Below the pieces are notes generated by a model. It was not told the DNA's origin. It made no database searches and was given only the letters and a program-made list of their open reading frames with translations. Shown here in pieces: positions 32,251 through 40,826 of a DNA stretch of 64,000 bases. The translations under genes and the position numbers were made by a program. Numbering within the stretch: the first letter of the stretch is position 1; the number at the start of each line of letters is the position of its first letter. This stretch comes from Pyxidicoccus trucidator (GTDB taxonomy: Bacteria; Myxococcota; Myxococcia; Myxococcales; Myxococcaceae), in assembly GCF_010894435.1 (NCBI RefSeq), contig NZ_JAAIXZ010000007.1:68879-132878 (forward strand). Direction: 5' to 3'.

Positions 32251-33693
32251 CTATGGACTGTCGTCTCGAGTCGCGGGGCCCGAGGTGGCAGGGCGTGGCG
32301 GAGTCTGGGCGGGGAGGTAGCACGCGCCCTTGTATTCAAGGCCGCCCCATTCAGCACAGTCCTTCAGGTCCACGGGTAGCTTCGTCCAACAACCGCCGTT
32401 GATGGCGACCTGCACCTTGCCGGGACAGCGGCCGTGGCCGTCCGGGCGCCGCTGCCCTGGGACGGGTTTCGGTGGCACGTCTACCGCGATGGAGGACCAC
32501 ACGGAGGGGGCTCGCTTGGGCGCCACCGGCGCCGTCAGGACGGAGTCCCCGACGGCCACGGTGCCGGCATCCTTCGTCTCTTCCTGCTCCGCGCGGTGGG
32601 ACGTCGTGGGCTCCTCGGGAGGGCTCACTCTCCGCAGCCCCCCGGCGCTCAGTGCCAGTACACCTGCGAGGCCGGCGGCGGCGAGCCAGGGCCACCTGCG
32701 CATGGGAGGAGGGCGCCGCACCGTGACGCGCTGGGGGAGGGGAAAGAGGCCCGCGGGCCGAGGCTCTTCTCCCGTGAAGAGCGGCACATCCGCCTCGCGT
32801 CCCGCGTTGCGCGCGGCCTGCTCCAGCGCTTCGGCCACCTCCCGCGCGCTGCCTCGCGCCTCGGGGCGGGGCGAGAGCATCCGGGACACCAGGGCGCTCA
32901 GCTCTGGAATGCAGCGGGGGTTGCAGACTCGCGCCGTCCAGTGCGCCAGCTCCTCGGTGCGCCAGAGCCAGGCCTCCGCCTTCTCCCAGGGGTGGGCGGA
33001 CGGAGGGTACTTCCCGGTGACGAGGCGATAGGCGGTGACACCCAGGGCGAAGAGGTCATCCGCGGGCCCCGGGGCATACGGGACGGGCGGGGGCTTTCGG
33101 GGGCCGAAGACGAAGCGCCACGCCTCGGGCGAGCGGTAGGACGGGGTGCCGGGAGGAAAGAGGTGAGAGGTGAGGGTGGCAGCGCCCAGGTGGTGTCCTG
33201 AGCCGAAGTCCATGAGGAAGGCCTGGCCGTCTGCGCGCCGGACGAGGACGTTGTCACCCTTCACATCGCGGTGGAGGCCTGCTGCCGAATGGGTGGCTTC
33301 CAGGGCGCGGGCCAGCCGGGCCAGAAGCTGAAGCACCTGTCGTGAAGACGGGCGCTGTGCCTGGGCCCACTCATAGAGCGGCGAGCCCTCCACCCACTCC
33401 ATGACGAGCCAGGCGTAGGAGACGCCCTCGTGGGGCTGCCAGTGGCCACTGTCCAGGAGGCGGGGGACGGCGGGGTGGTGGACGCGGGAGAGCAGTTCGG
33501 CCTCACGCGCGAAGCGCCCACCCCCCGGGTGCAGGGCCAGCTTGAGGGCCACGACGTGCGCGTCCTGCTGCGCTTCGTGCACGGCGCGGTAGACGACACC
33601 GTAGGCGCCCCGGCCGCGCTGCCCGAGCAGCCGCCACGGGCCGATTCGCGTCCCGGGGGGCAGGCTTCCCGGATTGAGGTCATCAGACTCCAT
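32251..33693 (-). CDS. membrane Ser/Thr protein kinase, copy 1
   Basis: ATG 33693 gives 480 residues. The N-terminal kinase domain has the Gly loop GQRGRGAYG (24-32), the lysine of VVALKLAL (Lys51), HRDVKGDN (141-148) and DFG (162-164), all intact, so it should be active. One transmembrane helix lies near residue 350 (WPWLAAAGLAGVLALSAGG). The outer C-terminal domain ends with a cysteine-containing motif NGGCWTKLPVDLKDC and KGACYLPA, perhaps a small sensing domain. It is nearly identical to copy 2 (43362-44804), same length without indels; differences cluster in the outer domain. Confidence 0.88.
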   Translation of the reverse strand: MESDDLNPGSLPPGTRIGPWRLLGQRGRGAYGVVYRAVHEAQQDAHVVALKLALHPGGGRFAREAELLSRVHHPAVPRLLDSGHWQPHEGVSYAWLVMEWVEGSPLYEWAQAQRPSSRQVLQLLARLARALEATHSAAGLHRDVKGDNVLVRRADGQAFLMDFGSGHHLGAATLTSHLFPPGTPSYRSPEAWRFVFGPRKPPPVPYAPGPADDLFALGVTAYRLVTGKYPPSAHPWEKAEAWLWRTEELAHWTARVCNPRCIPELSALVSRMLSPRPEARGSAREVAEALEQAARNAGREADVPLFTGEEPRPAGLFPLPQRVTVRRPPPMRRWPWLAAAGLAGVLALSAGGLRRVSPPEEPTTSHRAEQEETKDAGTVAVGDSVLTAPVAPKRAPSVWSSIAVDVPPKPVPGQRRPDGHGRCPGKVQVAINGGCWTKLPVDLKDCAEWGGLEYKGACYLPAQTPPRPATSGPATRDDSP

Positions 33694-33778
33694 GAGGCAC
33701 CCCGTGAGGCGGCCCGCGCCGCGCCCGAGGAGACTACTCGCGAGGTAGTGGAACTCCAACGTCATCCAGCAGGTGGAC
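32253..33778. repeat. 1,526-bp duplicated segment, copy 1
   Basis: Direct repeat with 43364-44889, about 95% alike by eye and with equal length. It contains one whole kinase gene, its 5' flank of about 85 bp, and ends 2 bp inside the coding 3' end region. Flanking sequence differs completely on both sides. Confidence 0.85.
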
Positions 33779-33821
33779 GGCAGCCAGTACACCCGTATGC
33801 TCTGCTCTCCGGGGGGGCCCC

Positions 33822-34727
33822 ATGACAACGCCAGTACCACCGCCGCGGAACACCTGGGCCGAGCGCGTCGCCCTGGTCCGCCGGTTTCACGAGATGGAGT
33901 CCCGTCTCACTGCGCCCGTCAGCGAGCGGATGCTCGACCTGGCCCTGCTCCGGCCCGGGATGAGGGTGCTCGATGTGGCCTCAGGCATGGGCGAGCCCTC
34001 CCTGCGCGCAGCGCAACGGGTAGGCCCCTCCGGCTTCGTGCTGGGCACCGACCTGGTCGACGGCATGCTGGACGTCGCGCGGGAGCAGGCACGCGCCCAG
34101 GCCCTCTCGAACATCGAGTTCCGTGCCGGGGATGCGGAGACGCTCGAGCTGCCGGAGCAGTCCTTCGATGCAGCCACCGTGCGCTGGGCGCTGATGTACA
34201 TGCCCCGGCCCGAGCGTGCGCTCGAGCGGATATGGCGAGCGCTGCGTCCCTCCGGACTCCTGGTGTGCGCATGCTGGGCGGGGCCCGAGCAGGTCGAGTA
34301 CGCGTCGCTGCCGCGCAGGACCCTGGCCCGCTTCCGTGCCCTGCCTCCCATCGAGCCCGATGCGCCGGGCGTGTTCCGCTTCTCCGACCCCGAGCAGCTG
34401 CACGCGGTGTTGATGCGCAGCGGATTTGCCATGGACCACGTCGAGGCGATGCGCGTCCCGGTGATGGAGGCCGCGGATGGCGCGGGCGTCATGCGCTGGA
34501 TTCGCGAGTTCGCGGGCTCCCTGGCGAGGCTCGCGGCGGAGCTGCCGCCGGAGGTTCAGCGGGCGTGGGAGGAGGAGGTTGCTCGCGAGTGCGAGCCTCA
34601 TCGAACGGGCGACAAGGTCATGCTCGGCGGAGTGACGTGGCTCGTCGTGGCGAGGAAGACGGTGCCCGGACCCTCAGGGAGACCTGAGGTCACTCCGGAC
34701 CCTTCCGCTCTGAAGCCGGGCGCATGA
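33822..34727 (+). CDS. class I SAM-dependent methyltransferase
   Basis: A 301-residue protein from ATG 33822. The SAM-binding motif is VLDVASGMGEPSLRAAQ (residues ~49-65), followed by VLGTDLVDGML, FRAGDAETLELPEQSFD and ALRPSGLLVCACW, the order typical of UbiE/COQ5-like enzymes. No substrate-specific feature is visible. It is divergent from kinase copy 1 with 128 bp between starts. It stands just before the start of the S8 peptidase region but is separated from it by its own promoter-like AT-rich stretch (34740-34800). Confidence 0.8.
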   Translation: MTTPVPPPRNTWAERVALVRRFHEMESRLTAPVSERMLDLALLRPGMRVLDVASGMGEPSLRAAQRVGPSGFVLGTDLVDGMLDVAREQARAQALSNIEFRAGDAETLELPEQSFDAATVRWALMYMPRPERALERIWRALRPSGLLVCACWAGPEQVEYASLPRRTLARFRALPPIEPDAPGVFRFSDPEQLHAVLMRSGFAMDHVEAMRVPVMEAADGAGVMRWIREFAGSLARLAAELPPEVQRAWEEEVARECEPHRTGDKVMLGGVTWLVVARKTVPGPSGRPEVTPDPSALKPGA

Positions 34728-34834
34728 CGGCGCGCTTCATCCGGCATCAAAAAGAAAAAGCGTATTACCAGAGAATATCCGGCTTCCCGGACGTTGTGGA
34801 TTTGCCTCACCACAACCCGAGGAGAAGCACTGTC

Positions 34835-37800
34835 ATGCGAACCCCATTCTCATGGCTGACGGAACCGCTGCGTCCGCTGGCCCTATCCATCCTCACCTCC
34901 ACCCTGTTGGCGCCCCTGCCCGTCCTCGCGGGAGCGAGGACTGACTCCGCCGACACCCGCCCCGCCGAGGAAGTACTGGCGGCGGGGAAGACCACCCTGA
35001 CCCCGGCCCGCGTCATCGACATGGGCCGGTCGACGCCCGCCGAGGACGGCCCGGCCCGCCCCGGCGTGGCCCCCGTGTCCCTGGGCCGCTATGCCCTGAC
35101 GACCAGCGAGGGCCTCGCCTTCCATCGCACCGACCGGCCCGTCCACGCGCTGCGCACCATCGACGTCAACGGCGCGTCGCTGCAGCTCTACACGTGGGAC
35201 GAGCAGCTGTCGGATGGCACCCGCCAGTCCCACTACGCCTTCAGCCGAGGAGGAGTCCTCCCCGTCGGCCGCGTGCGTGAGACGACGTACCTGGTCCGCC
35301 TCCAGGAGGCGCAGTTCGACCCCCTGAAGGGCCCCAGCCCGCTGCGCGCCGCCAACCTGCTGGCCGCGGACACCGGGAACCAGCTCCACCTGGTGCAGTT
35401 CCTGGCCGCGCCCATGCCCGAGTTCCGCGAGGCCATCGAGGCCGCCGGCGGCAAGGTGCTGCGCTTCCTCACGGACCACACCTACCTGGTGGAGATGGAC
35501 CGGGACGTGAAGGCCCGCGTGGCGCAGCTGGGCTACGTGCGGTGGATTGGTGACTACCACCCCGAGTACCGGCTGGAGCGCGAGCTGAGAGATGCGCTGA
35601 TGGGCGTGGCGCCGCGGCTGCCCGAGACGCAGCGCTACTCCATCATGCTCGGCGAGGGCGGCCGTGAGCGGCAGAACGTCCTGGCGAAGTTCGTGGAAGG
35701 CGTCGGCGGCCGGGTCGAGCTCGTCGAGGAAGGTGGCCTGCGCGTCGAGGCGACGCTCACGCAGGACCAGCTCCAGCGGGTCGTCCGTGCCAACGAAGTG
35801 CAGTTCATCGACCGCTGGGGCGGCCCCGGTGAGACGGACATGAGCATCGTCCGCCAGGTCGGCGGCGCCAACTCCGTGGAGGCGCTCCGGGGCTGGACGG
35901 GCCAGGGCGTGCGCGGAGAGGTCTTCGACACCGAGCTGCTGGACGACCACCAGGAGTGGCCCACCCCGCCCATCATCCACAGCACCGGCATCACGGGCGG
36001 CCTCCACGGAACCTCCTCCTACAGCAACATCTTCGCCCGGGGCGTGGACGCGGACGCCCGCGGCATGATTCCCAGCGCCCAGGGCATCTTCTTCCGCCAC
36101 AGCGAGTCCTCCCAGTTCGGTGGCGCGAAGTCCCGCTACACCATCAACCAGGAGCTGACGGACCCCGCCGGCCCCTACCGCGCGGTGTTCCAGACGTCCA
36201 GCGTGGGCAGCACCCAGGTGACGACGTACACCACCATCTCCGCCGAGGTGGACGACTACCTCTTCAAGCACCCCATCCTCAGCACGCAGTCGCAGAGCAA
36301 CCTGGGCAGCCGGAACTCACGCCCGCAGGCGTGGGCGAAGAACATCGTGTCCGTGGGCGCGTTCAACCACATGAACACGGCGTCGCGCACGGATGACAAC
36401 TGGGACTTCACCGGCAGCATCGGCCCCGCGCAAGACGGCCGCATCAAGCCGGACCTGTCCTACTTCTACGACGACATCCACTCGGCCTCCGGCGGCGGCA
36501 CCACCAACTACACCGAGTTTGGCGGCACCAGCTCCGCCACGCCGCAGACGGCGGGCCACTTCGGCCTGCTCTTCCAGATGTGGTACCAGGGCGTGTGGTC
36601 GGGCCACGGCGGCGGACCGGACGTGTTCACGACGCGGCCGCAGATGGCCACCGCCAAGGCCCTGATGATCAACATGGCCCACCGCTACAACTGGCTGGCG
36701 GGCGGCAGCAACGCGGACATCGACCGCTTCAAGCAGGGCTGGGGCACCGCCAACGTCCAGCGCCTGCTGGACCGCGCGGCTGTCACCCACATCATCAACG
36801 AGACGGACGTGCTCGCCCCGCTGGGCTCCAAGAGCTACAACTTCAGCGTCGCCTCCGGGCAGACGGAGCTGAATGTGACCATGGTCTACACCGACCCCAT
36901 GGGCACCGTCGGCGCGGCCCATGCGCGCATCAACGACCTGTCGCTGAAGGTGACGTCTCCCACGGGCGTCATCTACTGGGGCAACAACGGCCTGACGGCG
37001 GGCAACACGTCCACCTCGGGCGGCGTCTCCAACAAGCTCGACACGGTGGAGAACGTCTTCCTCGCCAACCCCGCGGCCGGCATCTGGCGCGTGGAGGTGC
37101 TGGCGGATGAGCTCGTCCAGGACGCCCGCCTGGAGACGGCGGCGATGGACGCGGACTACGGCCTGGTGGTGAGCGGCGGCCGCATCCTGGCCAGCGACCC
37201 CGAGACGACGATTCCGAGCTTCAGCAACACCTACAGCAACGCCACCCAGACACGCGGCATGTGGTTCACCGCGCCCACCCAGTTCACCATCACCGCGCTG
37301 CAGGTGCCCAACGAGGCGGCCCACCCGCTGCAGAACCTCGAGGTGGTGCGCTTCAACCCGGGCGTGACGCCGCCGACCTATACCGCCACCACCAACGCGT
37401 TCACCTCGCTCTTCCGGGCGGTGGGGGTGTCCTCGGGGCAGCTCGTCTCCGTCAAGATTCCCGTCTACGCGGGTGACGTCATCGGCATCCTCGGCGCCAC
37501 GGGCGACTCCACGATGATGCACAACTCGTACTCCACCGGAGACAGCGGGCTGTACGTCACCTCCATCTTCGGGCAGCCGATGACGCTGAACCGGCTGGGC
37601 ATGCAGTTCAACCTCGCCAGCAACAACGCCCAGGCCCTGTTCAACGCGGCTGGCTCCATCAGCCGGGTGCGCATGTTCTACGCCCCGCTCCAGCAGGCGC
37701 CGCTGCCCGTCTACAGCACCACCTTCAGCAGCCCCACGCTGACGCGTGGCATGTGGTTCACCGCGCCGACCAGCTTCATCCTCACCGGCGTGCAGGTGCC

Positions 37801-38230
37801 CAACGAGGCCGGCCATGCACTGCAGAACGTCCAGGTGGTGCGCTTCAACCCGGGCGTGACGCCGCCCGCGTACTCCGCCACCACCAACGCCTTCACCTCG
37901 CTGTTCCGCTCCGTCGGCCAGCCGTCGGGTCAGGTGCTCCGGACGTTCATCCCCATCAGCGCGGGAGATGTGATTGGCGTGCTGGGCGCCACGGGTGACT
38001 CCGCCATGGTGCACAGCTCCTACTCGTCGAGCATCAGCGGGAGCTACAGCAGCTCCATCTTCGGCAGTCCGATGGCGCTCCACCGACTGGGCATGCAGTT
38101 CAACCTCGCCACCACCACCGCCCAGGCGCTGTGGACCGAGCCGGCCGGCAGCATCAGCCGCGTCTCGCTGTTCTACACGCGGCCCGGCCTGGTGAGCGAG
38201 GAGCGCGCGCTCACCTTGACGATGCAGTAG
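34835..38230 (+). CDS. secreted S8 (subtilisin-like) peptidase with two C-terminal repeats
   Basis: Start ATG 34835 follows CGAGGAGAAG; the 1,131-residue product has a signal peptide ending VLAGA. A long propeptide (to about residue 350) is followed by the S8 domain: a candidate Asp365 in EVFDTELLDD, His391 in LHGTSS, and Ser566 in GGTSSATPQTAGH. A proprotein-convertase-P-like beta domain follows (to about residue 790). Then two homologous repeats of about 145 residues occur (each with RGMWFTAPT, VQVPNEA and RFNPGVTPP), whose DNA is also alike. The enzyme is likely exported for prey or protein degradation. A strong terminator follows, and the next gene encodes a serpin. Confidence 0.85.
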   Translation: MRTPFSWLTEPLRPLALSILTSTLLAPLPVLAGARTDSADTRPAEEVLAAGKTTLTPARVIDMGRSTPAEDGPARPGVAPVSLGRYALTTSEGLAFHRTDRPVHALRTIDVNGASLQLYTWDEQLSDGTRQSHYAFSRGGVLPVGRVRETTYLVRLQEAQFDPLKGPSPLRAANLLAADTGNQLHLVQFLAAPMPEFREAIEAAGGKVLRFLTDHTYLVEMDRDVKARVAQLGYVRWIGDYHPEYRLERELRDALMGVAPRLPETQRYSIMLGEGGRERQNVLAKFVEGVGGRVELVEEGGLRVEATLTQDQLQRVVRANEVQFIDRWGGPGETDMSIVRQVGGANSVEALRGWTGQGVRGEVFDTELLDDHQEWPTPPIIHSTGITGGLHGTSSYSNIFARGVDADARGMIPSAQGIFFRHSESSQFGGAKSRYTINQELTDPAGPYRAVFQTSSVGSTQVTTYTTISAEVDDYLFKHPILSTQSQSNLGSRNSRPQAWAKNIVSVGAFNHMNTASRTDDNWDFTGSIGPAQDGRIKPDLSYFYDDIHSASGGGTTNYTEFGGTSSATPQTAGHFGLLFQMWYQGVWSGHGGGPDVFTTRPQMATAKALMINMAHRYNWLAGGSNADIDRFKQGWGTANVQRLLDRAAVTHIINETDVLAPLGSKSYNFSVASGQTELNVTMVYTDPMGTVGAAHARINDLSLKVTSPTGVIYWGNNGLTAGNTSTSGGVSNKLDTVENVFLANPAAGIWRVEVLADELVQDARLETAAMDADYGLVVSGGRILASDPETTIPSFSNTYSNATQTRGMWFTAPTQFTITALQVPNEAAHPLQNLEVVRFNPGVTPPTYTATTNAFTSLFRAVGVSSGQLVSVKIPVYAGDVIGILGATGDSTMMHNSYSTGDSGLYVTSIFGQPMTLNRLGMQFNLASNNAQALFNAAGSISRVRMFYAPLQQAPLPVYSTTFSSPTLTRGMWFTAPTSFILTGVQVPNEAGHALQNVQVVRFNPGVTPPAYSATTNAFTSLFRSVGQPSGQVLRTFIPISAGDVIGVLGATGDSAMVHSSYSSSISGSYSSSIFGSPMALHRLGMQFNLATTTAQALWTEPAGSISRVSLFYTRPGLVSEERALTLTMQ

Positions 38231-38244
38231 CCGCTTCGTGAGGA

Positions 38245-38280
38245 ACGGGCCCGCTCGGAAGTCTGTCCGGGCGGGCCCGT
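38245..38280 (+). terminator. 15-bp terminator stem after the S8 peptidase gene
   Basis: ACGGGCCCGCTCGGA pairs with TCCGGGCGGGCCCGT with a single G-U wobble and a 6-nt loop. It starts 14 nt after the stop codon. The most stable hairpin in the window. Confidence 0.8.
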
Positions 38281-38306
38281 CGCGGTTGGCGCCCGGTGGA
38301 AAGACG

Positions 38307-38341
38307 GGGGCCTGCCCTCGAAAATCCGGGGTGCAGGCCCC
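38307..38341 (+). promoter_or_regulatory. second hairpin in the serpin 5' region
   Basis: GGGGCCTGC pairs with GCAGGCCCC (9 bp). It lies 99 nt before the serpin start. It may be a second terminator or a leader structure of the serpin messenger. Confidence 0.4.
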
Positions 38342-38439
38342 AACCCCGGGGCCAACCCGTTGAATTTCCAGGCCCGCGGGATGCGCATGGCGCTTGCTAC
38401 CAGGGACAGTCATTCTCACTCCGAAAGGACTGGACCCCG

Positions 38440-39729
38440 ATGGCCTCGACCCTGCTGAGGGCCTGTGTATTCACCGCCGTATTGGGATTGGTGGCCTGCC
38501 GCTCCGACGCCCGGAAGCCCAGGGAGCGCGGGGTTCCGGCCCCCGGGGAGCTGGTGGCCTCGGACAAGGAGCGGGTGGCGGCGCCTGTCGTTTCCGACGC
38601 CGACTTCGCCTCGCTCATCCAAGGCAACACCGACTTCGGCGTGGCCATGTACCGGCAGGTGGAGAAGCCCGGTGAGAATGTCGTCCTGTCTCCGCTCAGC
38701 CTCACCCGGGCCTTCAGCATGGTGTACGCCGGAGCGCGCGGTGACACCGCGTCGCAGATGGCGCAAGCGCTGGGCTTCGCCCTGCCTCCGGAGCGGCTGC
38801 ACCCCGCGCTCAATCGACTGGACCTGGCGCTCCAGGCCCAGGCGGGGCAGGCCCATGGCGACACCGGTACCGCGCCGACCTTCCGCGCGGTGAATGCCCT
38901 GTGGAGCCAGAAGGGGTATTCCCTCGAGACGCCCTACCTGGATGTGCTCGCCGAGCACCATGGCGCGGGCCTGCGCGCGCTGGACATCGCCGCGGACCCG
39001 GACGGCGTGCGCCGCTCCATCAATGCCTGGGTCTCCGGCGAGACGGGCGGACGCATCCAGGACCTGATTCCCGAGGGCGAGGTGCGCGCGGACACGCGCC
39101 TGGTCCTGGCCAATGCCCTGTACTTCAAGGGGGCCTGGCGTGCGCCGTTCATGCCCCAGATGACCCGTCCGGAGACCTTCCACGGCCTGGGGGGCGCCAC
39201 CGCCACGGTCCCCATGATGAGCACCTCGTGGGTGTTCCCCGTCGCGGCGGGTGACGGCTATGACGCCGTCGCGCTTCCCTATGTGGGCCGCGCCTTCCGC
39301 ATGCTCATCGTCGTTCCCGACGCGAATCGCTTCCAGGAAGTGGAGCAGCGCCTGTCCGCCACGTTCCTGGACACCGTGCGCGCGAACCTGCGCGACGCGC
39401 ACGTGATGCTGCACCTGCCTCGCTTCGAGGTGAAACAGTCGCTCCCTATCGTGGACGCGCTGCGGGCCCGGGGAATGGTGGATGCCTTCAACGCCCAGGC
39501 GGACCTGTCTGGCATCACCCGCCAGGAGCGCTTGATGCTTACCGGCGCGCAACACCAGACGTTCGTGGCCGTGGACGAGGGCGGCACCGAGGCCGCCGCT
39601 GCCACCGCCATCGAGGGTGTCCCCGTGTCCCTTCCCCCGGAATTCCGGGTGGACCGCCCGTTCTTCTTCGTCATCGAAGAGGTGGCGACGAAGAGCGTGC
39701 TCTTCCTGGGGCGCATCGTGAAGCCCTGA
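38440..39729 (+). CDS. serpin (serine protease inhibitor) lipoprotein
   Basis: Start ATG 38440, with AAAGGAC upstream; 429 residues with a lipoprotein signal ending LVAC. The serpin fold is clear: NVVLSPLSLTRAFSMVYAGA early, then LVLANALYFKGAW, and RPFFFVIEEVATKSVLFLG at the end. The reactive loop hinge is EGGTEAAAATA (380-390), with Thr at P14 and small residues at P12-P9, the pattern of inhibitory serpins. By the usual spacing the scissile bond falls at Val396-Ser397, which would suit an elastase- or subtilisin-like target. It lies between genes for an S8 and an S1 protease, so it may control self-secreted proteases. Confidence 0.88.
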   Translation: MASTLLRACVFTAVLGLVACRSDARKPRERGVPAPGELVASDKERVAAPVVSDADFASLIQGNTDFGVAMYRQVEKPGENVVLSPLSLTRAFSMVYAGARGDTASQMAQALGFALPPERLHPALNRLDLALQAQAGQAHGDTGTAPTFRAVNALWSQKGYSLETPYLDVLAEHHGAGLRALDIAADPDGVRRSINAWVSGETGGRIQDLIPEGEVRADTRLVLANALYFKGAWRAPFMPQMTRPETFHGLGGATATVPMMSTSWVFPVAAGDGYDAVALPYVGRAFRMLIVVPDANRFQEVEQRLSATFLDTVRANLRDAHVMLHLPRFEVKQSLPIVDALRARGMVDAFNAQADLSGITRQERLMLTGAQHQTFVAVDEGGTEAAAATAIEGVPVSLPPEFRVDRPFFFVIEEVATKSVLFLGRIVKP

Positions 39730-39753
39730 CAGGTGGCTGAGGGAAGCCTGGGG

Positions 39754-40602
39754 CTACGTCTTCGTGTTGCTCAGGATGCGAATCTGACTATTGATCCAGG
39801 GGATGTAGCTGGAGACCCGGGCATAGACGCCGGGAAGGCCTGGCCTCGCGCAGCCAACGCCAAAGCTCACGATTCCCTGGAGCACGGGTTTATTGTCCGC
39901 TCCGCGAACGAAGAGCGGCCCCCCGCTGTCGCCCTGACAAGCATCCTTGCCCCCCTGCTTATACCCAGCCCCGAGCATCGCATAAGGGTCGATATCGATA
40001 CCCTGAGGTCGGTAGGCCGCCGCCAGTTCCCGACTCCCGATAATGGGGACAAATACCTGCATCAGGATGCTGGAAGTCTCAGCTCCGCCCTCGCGCGTGA
40101 GGCCCCACCCCGCCACCGTCGCGGAGGCATTGTCCGGGACGGTCTCATCAGCGCTCGGGAGCGCAATGGGCTGGACCGTGGCGGTGAACTTGATGGGCCT
40201 GGCGAGCTTGACGACGGCGATGTCGTTCATCGTCGTGTCCGGGTTGTAGGCCGGATGGTACCGGGTCGTCTGTCCTTGGACGGTCTGGACACCCGCCCCT
40301 GGCCTCGAGAGGTCGTGAGCACCCGCGGAGGCCGTCAAACCCGACGTGCCGTCGTAGACGCAGTGCGCGGCCGTGACCACGATGTCGGACTCCTCTCTCG
40401 TGCCTGTCCGAATCAGCGAGGCGCCGCAGAAGTGGCTCCCGTGCTGCTGCAAGCTGACAATCCAGGGGTGGCTCCCCGGTCGCGCCTCCACCCCTCCGAC
40501 TATCTCCTGGTCGAGGCTCTCCACCGCATCGACACCCTCCACCTCCGAACCACCACAGCCCAGCAGCCCCACCGCGACAACGACTCCCAGCACGAAGCGC
40601 AT
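39754..40602 (-). CDS. trypsin-like S1 protease lipoprotein
   Basis: ATG 40602 with GAGGGG upstream; 282 residues. The signal ends LLGC. The activation site is QEIVGGVEA (Ile34), so it is made as a zymogen with a short propeptide. Catalytic triad: His80 (TAAHC), Asp127 (NDIAV) and Ser226 (GDSGGPL). Asp220, six residues before the serine, is at the specificity-pocket position that selects Arg/Lys. It converges with the serpin gene with only 24 bp between stops. It is probably lipid-anchored and extracytoplasmic. Confidence 0.9.
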   Translation of the reverse strand: MRFVLGVVVAVGLLGCGGSEVEGVDAVESLDQEIVGGVEARPGSHPWIVSLQQHGSHFCGASLIRTGTREESDIVVTAAHCVYDGTSGLTASAGAHDLSRPGAGVQTVQGQTTRYHPAYNPDTTMNDIAVVKLARPIKFTATVQPIALPSADETVPDNASATVAGWGLTREGGAETSSILMQVFVPIIGSRELAAAYRPQGIDIDPYAMLGAGYKQGGKDACQGDSGGPLFVRGADNKPVLQGIVSFGVGCARPGLPGVYARVSSYIPWINSQIRILSNTKT

Positions 40603-40826
40603 CGACCCCTCGAAGTTCAAGTTCGATGCGCCCTGTGCAAACCGACGGCCACGCTCGCGGGTGGAACGCCGTGAGGGCGCCAGCGCACGGAACCCGCCTT
40701 GAAGCGAGCCGTTGACGTGTCAGGCCACGTCCGGGGCGCCCCCCGGACACGTCACGTTTGCTCCGCACGGACTGGACGTGCGCTGAAGCACCGGCCCGGA
40801 GCCGCGCGCGCCACGGAGGCGTCCCG

